DNA of 64,000 nucleotides. It comes from Ascochyta rabiei. Lineage: Eukaryota; Ascomycota; Dothideomycetes; Pleosporales; Didymellaceae. Both the position numbers and the translations under genes were made by a program. The notes beneath the pieces are model-generated. The model worked only from the letters and a program-made list of their open reading frames with translations. It was not told the origin of the DNA and ran no database searches. Location: positions 620,001 to 684,000 of the forward strand of contig NC_082419.1 of assembly GCF_004011695.2 (NCBI RefSeq), read 5' to 3'. Position 1 is the first letter of the stretch. The number at the start of each line of letters is the position of its first letter. This document shows positions 10,351 to 21,379 of the stretch, in pieces.

Positions 10351-11597
10351 CTATTCTTCCCTCGCTTTCACGTTGGATTCATCGACCACAGGGTGGTGAA
10401 ACGAGGGAGACAAATCCCTAGTCGACAAACTCTTTGGTGTGCGTTGGTCAGGGTCTGGAGTCTTCGGTGGACTGGTTTTCCCTAGCCAGGATGCTCCTGC
10501 GCCGCGCCAGCAGACCACGGAGCGAGCGTTGCCTTCGCCATAGATGCAGTACCCACCTTCAGTCGTGGCCCGGCTGGGAGACGCGTCCGGTTCATCTCTC
10601 CATATCTCGACACCATCGAAGGTGCCCATCTCTTGAGCCAGCTGGGCAACGCGCAACGCCTGCTCAAGGTCTGCAACTTCCAGGAGCACAATCTTTGCTT
10701 CCACTTCGTTTGCAATGTGAAGAAGACGTGGGTAGAACACGTCTCCTTGCTGCGTGTCATCGAGGTTTGGTTTTGGCGGAGGCACAAGAGACAGCTTTGG
10801 CTCGAACGCTCGGACCGAACGTGTGGTAGTCTTCCAGTACGCGGAAGGAGAGATGTAGGGTGGATTCGAGGTCAATATGTCCCAGAATGGTGTCCATCGA
10901 TTGTAGTTCAACATGGTCTTGAGAGGCAACGGAGCTCCTACGGCTAGATCGGCGAATGGATCTGCGAGAACATCGGCTTTCGCAAACTTGATCATGCCGT
11001 TACCTGTTTGAATGCTCTTCTCGAGTTTGCTGAGGTTGTGCTGTGCTAGGTTCATGCTCGCGTCCGAGATGTCGATACCAACCATGCGCAGATCCATGTC
11101 TCTGCGTGTGGATGCGAACTCATGGCGGAACAACAACGGGATGCAGCCGGTGCCGGTGCACAGGTCCAGAACACGCAGCTCGTTGGGTAGGTTCTGCGCG
11201 GCTCGGACAAGCTTCGCCAGGTGTGTGACCGACGCTGCCGTGTCTTGTCTGTTCCCCTTGTGAGCCCGTTCTTCTCTCCAGCAAGCACGGCTTCCTACCT
11301 CGGTATCAGCACACCAGGCCTGCACCTTATTTCCAAGTCGCCAAAATACTCTGTCCCTAGCAGGTACTGCAGTGGTTTTCCTCTACCTCTTTGGGCTACC
11401 AGCTGGCGGAGCAATGCGCCCTTGGCCAATGTGTCTCCCTTGACGCGACGCGCTTTCGCAACTTTCTCGACGTGTTCGCGGAGCCATCGCAGCTCCTTCT
11501 GGGCCGTGTGGAGATCGCGACAGGGGCCAAGGAGATCTGGAAGAAAAGCATCTATCGCACGCGCTTCGCGAAGGAGCGCTGTTGGTATGCGTGGCAT
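10351..11597 (-). CDS. MTQ1: HemK/PrmC-type release-factor glutamine methyltransferase
   Basis: Two exons, 11597-11299 and 11248-10351, with a 50-nt intron splitting an Arg codon in the PrmC signature GVLIPR-QDT. Total 398 aa. It is a class I SAM-dependent methyltransferase that modifies the Gln of the GGQ motif of release factors. Motif I is DLCTGTGC at about residues 128-135, and the catalytic NPPY is at 228-231 within LTSNPPYISPSAY. The N-terminal helical region (about 1-95) fits the PrmC substrate-binding domain, with QYLLGTEYFG just before the junction. Fungi usually carry a mitochondrial member (Mtq1) and a cytosolic one (Mtq2, much shorter). The length and N-terminal domain favour Mtq1. 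No strong presequence is visible. Confidence 0.88.
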
Positions 11598-12059
11598 GTC
11601 GTATGCACATGCATGTTGGTGTTCAGGAATCCCATGTCACTAGCGCAGAGACGGAATCCACCAGTTGGGTGGACTACCAGGAACACCAATCCAATTCGTG
11701 GTACCATAGGTCACACGTAAAGTAAGCATTGATCAGAGCCGTTCAACAGAAGAACTGGGTCTCTTCATCGAGGCGTCGGCGTGAGCGATTGCCATTGCGA
11801 TCTAGCTCCTGGTTGAGATTTAGGTAGGCCACAGCATCACGGTGAATCGGTCGGTGGCGGAGCTTGATAAGACGATGTTGATGCGTAAAGAACCCCCTCG
11901 CCCAGCAAATTGTACTTGTCGAAAGCAATGTCACGGCGTCTCATCCTCCATCAGATCAGATGGCTTCCACCTCTACTCTTGAGAATTCAGTTGATACTTG
12001 CAAGGGAAATCGCTCTGGAATATCATCGTAGACGTAGAGTCCCTACGTATCGATTAACG
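11598..12059. other. Intergenic, nothing resolved
   Basis: Between two minus-strand genes. Only short unsupported frames. It should hold the methyltransferase promoter and the 3' UTR of the multipass orphan. Confidence 0.4.
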
Positions 12060-13871
12060 TCACCTGTACTCGCCAGATGGCCACTTCTTCCTGTTATGCC
12101 CCTTCTCTCTGTGCTGAAAAGAAATCGTAACTTTCTTAGGGCCACCATTGCGTCCTTCCTCATAGTCATACCTAATCCTTCTGTATCGCAACTTGGGGTG
12201 ATCCTTGATCTCGTCTCCGCTCATCGCCACCGCTCCTTGCTCGTTTCCTAAGAGATCGAGAACGGGTTTCAGAAGCATTGCTGTGCTGAAGAAGCTCGCA
12301 TCTCGAACAATGGTTCGGTTTGCGCATGCGAGCAGGTAACACAACGCGCCGAACTGTATGATTCCGATGGTGCCCAGAATACTCGATACGTACCGCCAAC
12401 TAACGTTGAGCTGCTGGCTGTTCTTGTCGCAGACCTTGTTGTTGATCGTGATATTATGCCGGATGCCATGGTCATCGAAAGCAGCTATTGCCCCGATTGT
12501 GAATCGCATGATGATGTCCTCGACCGTAGAGGTGTTCACGTTCTCTCTTGGAGACCAAGGTGTGCCCTGTGGATATAGACGAAACTGCAAATCGCCCCAG
12601 CCTGACTGCTTAAGTCCGGTCCAGCCGATGGCACCAGCTGCTAGACTAGCGAATGTATCGTCACTAAAGATACGCTGATCGTTAGGATCGATGCCAGCAT
12701 GACTCTGTCCCTCTGTTTGACAGATCGGGTGGACTGTGTTCTTACAACGCCACAAGGAAGTCTTGGTGACGGTTTTGTCGATCGCGTCTTCTTCGTCTTC
12801 GTTCTGGAATACTGTGATTGTCGAACATCGGGGTCCGCAGCCTTCAACAAACGTGATGTAGGATATCATTCCGTACCCGTTTATGGGTATGGAAACGTTA
12901 TCCCATGTTTCCTGACCATGTAGCTTGGCAACGATATGCCGAACCGGCTTGGTTTGAATGCCTCCCTTGACGTCATACTCATCACAGGTTGCCCTGGTCT
13001 GTATGCAGCGATCGCTCTGCACATAATCGCTATATGGGGACTCTGGGTTTCGGTAGAAGAAGCGATATTCGTAGTAAGCATCGCCTCTGTACAACGGCGT
13101 GCCAGGCAGGCTTGAGAGATCCTTGAATGATTCATTTGCGCGAAACGATGGCCAGGACTGTGCGTCCATGCCGAACCTCCAAGCTGTCTCTCGGGGACTT
13201 ACAGAGCCTGGTTTGTCGACCCAGCTTGATAGATCCGCGACAGCCACTTTGCCATATTCTGCGAGTGGACATACATACGGTTGCATCGGCCAGAACAGAC
13301 TAAGCGAGGCAACGAGAACCTGGCTTCCGACATTGATGAGCAGCCACACAAAACATGCGAGCCCGAACCAGTGGTTTGTTCCAGGCCTCATGTCTTCATG
13401 ACTTTGGCCTTTTCCGACAAGCCACCTGCGTCTGCGTAGACTCGGCAAAGATAAGACCATCAGTTTAGCAACATTCGTCAGCTCATCAATTCCCAGAATA
13501 AGATCGAAAGCCTCCACCGATACGTAATGTTTAGTGAGTATCGACCAGCGAAGAATCACAGCGTATCGTCTTAGCGATGCTAGTAGGTTGAGACCCAGGC
13601 AGATCGAGATCGCAATAGTGAGAGCGTTGAAGATCCGGACTTGATAGTCATCCAGCGCAACAGGTGAGCGAAAGCCTTCCCATGCTTTTAGGCAAATGCA
13701 AAGTACGCCTCCAAACAGCACTGTTATCATGAGCTTGATGGTTCCAGCCTTGACAAGTTCCACCCAGGAGTCCATGCGATCGTAATGTTTTGAGTGGCGA
13801 CGATTGTGACTTTGGCCTTGATTTAGAAGAGAGTGATCGTCTTCCACATCCATCTCCAGTCTCGGGGTCAT
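12060..13871 (-). CDS. Fungal multipass membrane protein of unknown function
   Basis: Single exon, 603 aa from the ATG at 13871. The open frame continues 33 codons further upstream but without an ATG, so an upstream exon is possible. Hydrophobic spans lie near residues 43-63, 79-100 and 167-194, and a fourth lies about 85 residues before the C-terminus. Between the third and fourth is a domain of roughly 300 residues with many Cys and several N-glycosylation sequons (NES, NVS, NTS, NIT), best read as extracytosolic. The tail is basic. The layout resembles uncharacterised integral membrane proteins common in filamentous ascomycetes. No catalytic motif was recognised. Confidence 0.75.
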   Translation of the reverse strand: MTPRLEMDVEDDHSLLNQGQSHNRRHSKHYDRMDSWVELVKAGTIKLMITVLFGGVLCICLKAWEGFRSPVALDDYQVRIFNALTIAISICLGLNLLASLRRYAVILRWSILTKHYVSVEAFDLILGIDELTNVAKLMVLSLPSLRRRRWLVGKGQSHEDMRPGTNHWFGLACFVWLLINVGSQVLVASLSLFWPMQPYVCPLAEYGKVAVADLSSWVDKPGSVSPRETAWRFGMDAQSWPSFRANESFKDLSSLPGTPLYRGDAYYEYRFFYRNPESPYSDYVQSDRCIQTRATCDEYDVKGGIQTKPVRHIVAKLHGQETWDNVSIPINGYGMISYITFVEGCGPRCSTITVFQNEDEEDAIDKTVTKTSLWRCKNTVHPICQTEGQSHAGIDPNDQRIFSDDTFASLAAGAIGWTGLKQSGWGDLQFRLYPQGTPWSPRENVNTSTVEDIIMRFTIGAIAAFDDHGIRHNITINNKVCDKNSQQLNVSWRYVSSILGTIGIIQFGALCYLLACANRTIVRDASFFSTAMLLKPVLDLLGNEQGAVAMSGDEIKDHPKLRYRRIRYDYEEGRNGGPKKVTISFQHREKGHNRKKWPSGEYR

Positions 13872-15421
13872 ACTTGAATAGGTCGTGTTTCCGCCGTCCC
13901 TGGAGAAGTTTTCTAGAAAAGCAATGGAGGGAGAAAAGGTGGAAGAGGCTGGGGTTCCCAGGTCGTGCAAGGTTTCATCATGGATATAATGTATGTTTGA
14001 CTGGTCGAGTTGTGAAATTGGGGGAACATCATGCCCCGTATTGGCACTTCATGGCGCAGGAGATGGAGATCGGTCCATGTTGGTTAGGGAGGTGGTTGCG
14101 CCGCGACTGTACAATAGACACAAAGACGAGAATATCGTTCGTTTCTATCTAAACGCGCGAAGCCGAGATTTAAAGAAAGGCTGAAGGCTGTAAGTTCGGC
14201 ACTGCAGCCTGTTTAAGCAGCCTGTCGAATTTTGGCCCCCAAAAGCTCTGCAAAGTCTGACGAAATCTGGCAGTCCAAGCCACCACCAGCATGGGGAGCT
14301 GCAGCCACATGCTGGGCAAACATGGGATGGGTCGCGCATGCTGGTGTTGTTATCATGAATGCGACTGCCAGGCTATGAGAATGGCTTTCGAAGTCGCAGT
14401 TTAGTCGGCAATGTCATTTCGTCGCAGACTTTGTTGACGTTGTCCGCGTAGTAGCTATCAGCTGCTGGGGTTTGAAGCAATGTTCGGTCCTTGCCTGAGA
14501 GTTGCCTCCTCTAATCAGTGGAAAAAGAAGCGGCTTGTAAGCAGCACACTATCAGCCTGAACGCCGCACATAATGTGTCACGCCTTCTATGGGTTTTGGG
14601 CATACAAACCATGAGCCTGAGTATATTCTACTGATACGTTCAAGAAACCTGTCAGCATTGCTTTGCCAATTCCACATGCGCGCACGATTCGGGGCCTCTG
14701 ATTCGAACAACCGTACACGGTCTGCAAGCTGTGCACAGCGGGTCAGTTGATGTAGGTTAGAGCCATCGGGTGTGGTGTTCATTCGACGCAGGGATAGATC
14801 AAGATGGTCGCTCGTCGATTGGTCAACGGTTCAGCGCACAACTGTGAGCTCAGCGTCGGTTAGCAAATAACAGGAGTCTACCAGTTTCAAGGATTCTCGA
14901 CAGAGCCACCTTCAGTGCCTTCACAAAGCTTGGCGAACATGCAGAACGTGAGATGGAGTCTAAGAGAATGCAAACCGTTGGGGGCTAAAGTGTTAGCACA
15001 GCACCAGGCCAATAGACAGCGTCAAACTTGCGTGGAGGCTTATCAGCGGACCAGTCACGAGCGGCGACCATGGACCTCTTCAAAACATCTTAAAGATGAC
15101 AGACGCCACCACCACTATCTGCTGTGACAACAGCTGTCAGCAGGTCAGGCTCGCTGAGGCTAATTCTTGCTCCGCCCGGTTGCGATCGAGCCCTGGCTGG
15201 AAGGAGTGATTCTGGGATGTCATGTTCCAGAGTCGAGGGGTTCCGTTCAAATTTCTTGTTGGGTGTGATGAAGAAGGTGGGGGTCAAGAAGGTGTACTCG
15301 GTCAGGCTGTTCAGATCAGCTAGCGTCTGAGCTTGGGCCACCACAAGCTCCAGTTTCCCGAGCGATGCCGGCCGGGTGCATCTCCAATATCAATACAACA
15401 CACTCTCTTTGTACATTCACT
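13872..15421. other. Intergenic region, 1.5 kb
   Basis: Divergent region between the minus-strand multipass protein and plus-strand Cyc2, so it should contain both promoters. No convincing exon chain, tRNA or repeat was seen. Short frames at 14.5-15.1 kb show no family resemblance. Confidence 0.4.
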
Positions 15422-16474
15422 ATGTCCTGGGTCAAGCGGCGGGCTGGTCCCCTGATCATTCTCGGGACTTCTGCGGCTGGCGGCGCCGCGTATCGCTTCT
15501 TCGGCCTCTCCAAAGCGTCCGACGAATCGCTCAACCCTCACACGTTCACACCGTACACACTCGTCGATAAACAGCCCGTGTCTTCGACCAGCGCAATCTT
15601 CACGTTACGGAATGCCAATGGCATTCCTGACTCGCAAAGTGTCAAAGAGGTGGAAAAGCGTAGCGTCTGGAGTGTGCAGATAAAGCAGCCACAACTGCAG
15701 ATTGCACGCGCATATACACCTCTGCCGCATACAGCCGACGGCAAGAAGGACGAGAATGCGCCTCAGGACATGAGGCTGCTGATACGACAAGAGACTAGAG
15801 GAGAAGTGTCGACGTACTTGCACAAATTGCCAGAGCAAGCAACGATAGAAGTCCGTGGTCCAAATGCCGAATTCGAGTTGCCCCGCAATGTCAAGGAGGT
15901 TATATTTTTGGCAGGAGGAACAGGCATTGCGCCAGCTATGCAAGTTGCCCAAGCATTGAGCAGGAGGACCGGCAGCCAGATGCATATTCTTTGGGCGAAC
16001 AGACGGCGAGAGGAATGCATAGGTGGTATCAGCGATGATAAAGGGACTCCAAAGCCCTCACAAAATCGATTGGGATGGTGGAAGAGTGTCCTCATTGGCT
16101 CCAGTGAGACTGCCACACTAGTCGGGCTCTCTCAAGACGACACAACGGGAAGCGAAAAACTCCAGGAGAAAGGACTGATTGTGAAAGAGCTCGACGCGCT
16201 TAAAGAACGTAACACGATTGCCACGCAGGGACTGCGTGTTCAGTACTACGTCGATGAAGAGAACACATTTATCCAGCCTGATGATGTGACCAAAAGAATG
16301 GTCAGCGCATCGCAAGAGAAGGGATCGAAGCTGATCATAGTCTCTGGTCCCGATGGCTTCATCGAGCACTGGGCTGGCGGAAAGCTTTGGATGGACGGCA
16401 GGGAAGTGCAAGGTCCACTTGGAGGTGCGTTGAAGGGAATGGACTTGGGCGACTGGAAGGTCTTCAAGTTGTAA
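15422..16474 (+). CDS. CYC2: Cyc2-like mitochondrial FAD oxidoreductase
   Basis: Single exon, 350 aa from the ATG at 15422 (the frame is open further 5'). Ferredoxin-reductase-type fold. There is an N-terminal basic segment plus a hydrophobic stretch (GPLIILGTSAAGGAAYRFFG) fitting a mitochondrial inner-membrane anchor. The FAD-binding RAYTPLP lies at residues 96-102, the nucleotide-binding GGTGIAP at 165-171, and a C-terminal SGPDGF element follows. In yeast, Cyc2 reduces haem during cytochrome c maturation in the intermembrane space. The variable insert after the GGTGIAP element is consistent with Cyc2 rather than classical cytochrome b5 reductase. An AATAAA at 16595-16600 could serve polyadenylation. 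Confidence 0.85.
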   Translation: MSWVKRRAGPLIILGTSAAGGAAYRFFGLSKASDESLNPHTFTPYTLVDKQPVSSTSAIFTLRNANGIPDSQSVKEVEKRSVWSVQIKQPQLQIARAYTPLPHTADGKKDENAPQDMRLLIRQETRGEVSTYLHKLPEQATIEVRGPNAEFELPRNVKEVIFLAGGTGIAPAMQVAQALSRRTGSQMHILWANRRREECIGGISDDKGTPKPSQNRLGWWKSVLIGSSETATLVGLSQDDTTGSEKLQEKGLIVKELDALKERNTIATQGLRVQYYVDEENTFIQPDDVTKRMVSASQEKGSKLIIVSGPDGFIEHWAGGKLWMDGREVQGPLGGALKGMDLGDWKVFKL

Positions 16475-16899
16475 AAGTACTGTATGCTAACAAAATGATA
16501 CCCACGTCTATACCTTCTTAATCATATATATGCTGCCATGAATACACTACTCGAGACGGTACTCCTCTAACTCAACCAGAGCGACTGCAAGAGCAATAAA
16601 GCGGACAAAAAATCTAGAAACATGCCTCAGCCTTGTAACGTCGCACGACATTGCCATTTGTGAAAGAACGGGATTCGTGAAGAGTATCGCTGGATCGGGC
16701 TAGACGAGCGGATATGGTCGGTGTTGAGTGCGGGCAACTTCCGCGTCTAATTACTGTACGCTTTCACCCATCTTCATTCAGACATGGATATTTTCACTGC
16801 TGCTCTCGCATAAAACTGCCGAATTCTACAAGACCATGCTGTAGCTCCGCACCACCTCAAAACGTCGCACCGCCGTCTTTGTCTCACAAGACATCCAAT
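16475..16899. other. Intergenic region between Cyc2 and the MFS gene
   Basis: Same-strand spacer holding the Cyc2 3' UTR (AATAAA at 16595) and the promoter of the next gene. No gene seen. Confidence 0.45.
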
Positions 16900-18695
16900 A
16901 TGCGTACCGATCCTGAAATCGGCAGGTGGCCATCGACACCAATCAGCGCACGCGACGAAGAGGACCCCAACGCGCGACCAGCTTGCTTCAAGTCGACGCT
17001 CCAGGAATGTCTCTCTGTACTCTCAGTCACAATGGCTGTAGCTATGACGAGCATCCTGACTGGTGCAATCACTGTTATGAGCTCTTTCGCGGCCAGAGAT
17101 ATTGGAATGACTAACGCAGAAACCACTTGGATGAACGCTGCAGTATCGTGGGTACAACGTTCCAACTAGACAGGCCAAGAACTGACTTTGATACAGTCTA
17201 TCTGCCGGTTCTCTACTTCTCTTCTTTGGCAGCGTTGCTGATCTCTTCGGTCGCAAGTCTATGTTTATTGGCTCTATGTTCCTCTTCTCCATCGTCTGCC
17301 TGGGTACCGGCTTTGCCAAAGACGGTGTTACACTCGATATCCTCTGCGGCATCTTGGGTATATTTTCGGCATCTGCAGTTCCACCGGCGCAAGGTATACT
17401 CGGTACGATATACGATAGACCGAGCCCGAGAAAGAACAAGGCCTTTGGCTGCTTCAGCGCAGGCAATCCGCTTGGTTTCGTCTTCGGCACCATCCTCGCC
17501 GGACTCTTCACGCAGCTCTTCAGCTGGAGAGCTGGATTCTACATGATCGCGATCACATACTTCCTCACCTCGATTGTCGCAGCATTAACAGTGCCTGTGG
17601 ACACAATGCCCAAGCAGAAGTTCGATTCAGAGACACTGAAGAAATTGGATCTGCCAGGAACAGGCATGACCATTGCTGGTATTGGGATGTTCTGCGCCGC
17701 TCTCAGTCTCGCAGGTGACGCTCCAAACGGCTGGAAGACGCCATATGTGCTGGTGTTGTTGTTCCTCGGTCTGATCTTGATTATCGCGTTCGTTGTGTGG
17801 GAGCTCAAGTATCCCTACGCTATTGTTGACATGCACGTTTTCAAGGACAGAGATTTCTCTTTGGTAAGTTGGCCTGTTCCACCTATACGCACCACTAACA
17901 GTTGTAGTTACTTCTCATCCTGTCTTTTGGCTTCCTCGGATTCCCAGTACAGACATTCTGGCTGGCGCTTTACTTCCAGACCGAGCTTGGGTACTCTGCT
18001 CTCATGACCGGTGTGCATATGCTGCCTATGGTTGTAGTAGGAGTGCTTGCAAACTTAGTTGCCGCGTTGATCCAACACAAGGTCTCGAACAAGCTTATCA
18101 TGGGCATCGGCGCGTGGGCGTACGTGATATCGTTCGTTCTTACTGCTGTACAACGATATGGGGACTCGTACTGGGCGTTCTCATTCCCTGCTTTGTGCCT
18201 GTGTGTGATCGGAGCAGACCTCCAGTTCATCGTGGCCAACGTGAGTGTTTCTTCCGTCTGGCAAAGGCTTCCTGTTGCTAACTGTAGCAGATGTACGTTC
18301 TCTCTTCCATGTCTGCGAACAAGCAGTCGATGGCAGGCTCGCTACTCCAGACCTTGACGCGACTCTGCACCGCTGTTGGCTACGGAATCGCGACTGCCAT
18401 CTTCGACGCTGTTAAGAGCAACCCTTCGAAGTCCGGATACTATGCGAACAACGTCGTTGAGCCCTTCGCGGCAGTGTTTTGGTTTTGCGTAGGCGTCGCC
18501 TTTATTGGTGTGGTCTTTGTCCCCTTCCTTCGCATTACTACGCAAGGGCACAAGGGTGACACAGGTCGAGCGAAGCAGGATATTGCGGATCCTTGCCTCA
18601 ACAGCGGTCTGGCTCTCGATGACGGCCACGCTGTCGCTGCTGCAGGCGAAAAGACGAGGCATATCAGTGCCGGAGAAAGCTCAAAAGCATCCTGA
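16900..18695 (+). CDS. MFS transporter, DHA2-like (drug:H+ antiporter type)
   Basis: Four exons: 16900-17147, 17197-17863, 17908-18240 and 18291-18695, with introns of 49, 44 and 50 nt, all GT-AG and all closing in frame (550 aa). The first junction rebuilds the characteristic segment TTWMNAAVS-LSAGSLLLFFG. The MFS signature GSVADLFGRK follows between spans 2 and 3. The hydrophobic pattern fits 12-14 spans, ending in a polar tail. It resembles the Atr1/aminotriazole-resistance branch of DHA2 permeases, which export toxic small molecules or borate. Substrate is unknown and no biosynthetic neighbour suggests one. Confidence 0.87.
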
Positions 18696-19657
18696 TTTTT
18701 GTGTATATTGAAAACCTGTGACTGTTTAGAATAGACACAGGTATACACGTAGACATAGACACAGACACAAACCTGATGTCTAGTTTTGACAAACAACGTT
18801 CTAGCCAACACTCCACTGCCATCACCACAAAGCAGTGCTCCGGCAGGGCATCGCGTCAGCGTCGCTCTCTCCTCGCAAACCCCGAGCCCCACTTCCCACT
18901 AGATGAACCACGCTAAGGTTAGGGGACGATGAAAGGCCCTGCTTGGCTCTTGTGTGTCCTTGTTACGAAGTATCAGAAAATAATACAAACTTTGACATGA
19001 TATCGTTTCTGACCACGGGTTCTTGAGCGTTTCTACAAACCCAGTGGAGAGGAGAGGAGAGAGCAGCGGTTGATCTTGCGCAGCAACGGTCGGACGAGTA
19101 TCAGGAACTCGAGCGGCTGGTGTTGCTCCGCTGTGATGCTGGGGGAGGAGAGGGAAGTGCGTGAAAGGGGACTGTTACCTAAGTACCTTGGGAGTGTTTC
19201 ATGGATCGTATCATTGAGGATTTGACGTGGTGAGAGTTGCGGTTGCGATATCGCGCAGCAGGCGTCTATATCTCTTTCGGCATGGTAGTCGACAGGTGGA
19301 ATGTGGTATGCGAGAGATCTTATGTGGAATACGTGCTGAACACAGAGTTGAACTGGTGGCTCAGAACTACGACGGAGCGAGGATTCTCAATGGCGAAAGC
19401 GATATTGGAGGGTTTCCATGAGTCGTTTGTGCACTAGGTGTGTCATACACCCGTGAGTGTTTCCACGGTTAAGGTGAACCGGGAATTGGCATGGATCTGT
19501 CTACCCACCAATAACGTGTCCCTGTACCGGACTTCACGATAAGCCTGTTCTTCTCGGGGATTTCATGTTGAACAGCATCGATATCGGATTGGCATAGTGA
19601 TACTAGCTGAGAGCAACAAAGAGTACGCTCTAAGGTCCTTTAGATGCCACTGCCACT
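18696..19657. other. Convergent intergenic region, 960 bp
   Basis: Lies between the 3' ends of two MFS genes. A protein-like frame at about 19240-19437 (plus) begins at a non-ATG codon and has no recognisable partner exon. I do not call it a gene. A GAGAG-rich stretch lies near 19048-19062. Confidence 0.4.
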
Positions 19658-21379
19658 TCAGACCTTTTCGTTATGCTCCCTCGAGTCTAGTTCCGCTTTA
19701 AATATACCTGGCGACGCGCCAGTGACTGAGCTCCTCCTCCTCTCAACATCTCTTGCCTCCTCTGTGTCGTTGTAGTCTACGAGCAAATTACCGTGCCTAT
19801 CGAAACGATGCGGCAAGTCATTTGCGATCTGCACACAGTTGAACGGGTTTGTGGTCTTGTGGAAGATCTCGTCCATTTCCTCGAGGGAACGGCCGGCGGT
19901 TTCAGGGAAGAAGAAGTACACACTGGGTACTATAGCGGCGTTGATGACCGCAAAGATGATGTATGTCTGATATCCAATATTGGCGAAGGCCACAGGCGTC
20001 ACCATCACCACCATGAAGTTGAAGGCCCAGTTGGCTGTGGTGGAAATTGCGTTGGCAGGGGCACGGATTGAAAGTGGTGTGATTTCGGCAGGGTAGAGCC
20101 AGGTCATGCCCAGCCATCCAACAGCGAAGAAGGAGTTAAAGACAAAAAGCATGACGGTGGCGACGAGACCGCAGGCCTTGTTTTCAATGTTGCTGGTAGC
20201 TCCTGCGAGGATAGCCATGGTGATACTCATGCCCACAGCGCCAAACAACATAAGTGCACGGCGTCCAAATCGTTCGATCGTAAAGATGGCAATCCATGAT
20301 GCGATCCAGTACTCCGTGCCGTTCAAAGCGGATAGCAGGCGACTCATGAAAGGTGAGAGGCCGATGGAGTTCTCGAAAATTGTTGCTGCGTAGTATGTGA
20401 CCAGATTGATGCCTGAGATCTACGCTTGTTGTTAGATCTTGGCTATGAGAGCTGCTGATCGAACTTACCTGCTGAAACATCTGGTTCACATAGGCTAGCA
20501 CGGTGCGGTGGAAGTTCCTGTTGCGGTTGGTCTTGAAGCACTCCCTGAATCCGCCTCTTGACATCTCGAACACAACATCCTTGACAGCCTGGAGTTCTGC
20601 GACAATCTTCTTGTCTTCTTTTGGAAGGTCGCTCAACGCAGCCAGCACCTCCCAAGCTTCGTCATCTCGCCCCTTCAGTACGAGCCAACGGGGACTCTCA
20701 GGTAGTCCGGGAATCAAGATGAGGATGAAGATTGCGAGGATGATCTGGAAGGCGATGGGGAAGCGCCAGGCGATGGAACTCGGCTCGAGGAAGGAGAAGC
20801 CCAGATCAAGCCAGTAACTCAGCATGACACCGAAAACAATGAGCGAGCCTTCGATCATGACCATTTGTCCTCGTCTATGGGGTTTTGATGTCTCAGACTG
20901 CCATGTGGGAACCGTACTAGTGTTCATGCCGTTGCCGAATCCAGTGATCCAGCGTCCGACGATCAATTGGGCCAGGCCAAACGCTGAAGTCTGCAAAGCA
21001 GCACCAACGATCATGATACAGCTGCCAATGAAGATTGTCTTCTTGCGCCCGAGCATGTTGCCAAGCCAGATGGTGGCCACAGCGCCGAAGAAGCATCCTA
21101 GTGTGTATGCACCAACGGTAATGGCCTGGATTGTCGCAGTATGGCTGGCATTACCTCCAGGTGAGTTTGCGGTGTCGATTTCGGGAAAGTATCTTAGAAA
21201 AGAGCTCAACGTGAGCAGACCACCCATGACACCCTGATCTGGAGACTACGGTAAGTAGCTGGAAGAAACTGTAACGGGCTGAACGTACCATATCCAAAGA
21301 GGGCGAAATCAGTACCCGCAACAACGGCAATAGCGATGTTGAGCTTTGTGCCCTTGAGGCCGTAAAACTTCTTGCCCAT
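19658..21379 (-). CDS. MFS sugar transporter, hexose type
   Basis: Three exons on the minus strand: 21379-21289, 21238-20469 and 20419-19658, with introns of about 50 nt, 540 aa. The first junction rebuilds the sugar-porter signature GYDQGVMGGLLT. Other family hallmarks are GNMLGRKKT, VGRWITGFGNGMNTSTVP, PESPRWLVLKGR and FFPETAGRSLEEMDEIF. The second junction falls after QMFQQ and restores ISGINLVTYYA. Twelve spans are expected, in the plasma membrane, with proton-coupled or facilitated hexose uptake. It lies divergent from a maltose-type permease 4 kb away, so co-regulation of sugar uptake is possible but not shown. Confidence 0.92.

Noticed and set aside
13872..13970. Extension of the 603-aa membrane protein to 13970
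   Set aside because: The first codon would be TTG, and no in-frame ATG occurs between it and the upstream stop.
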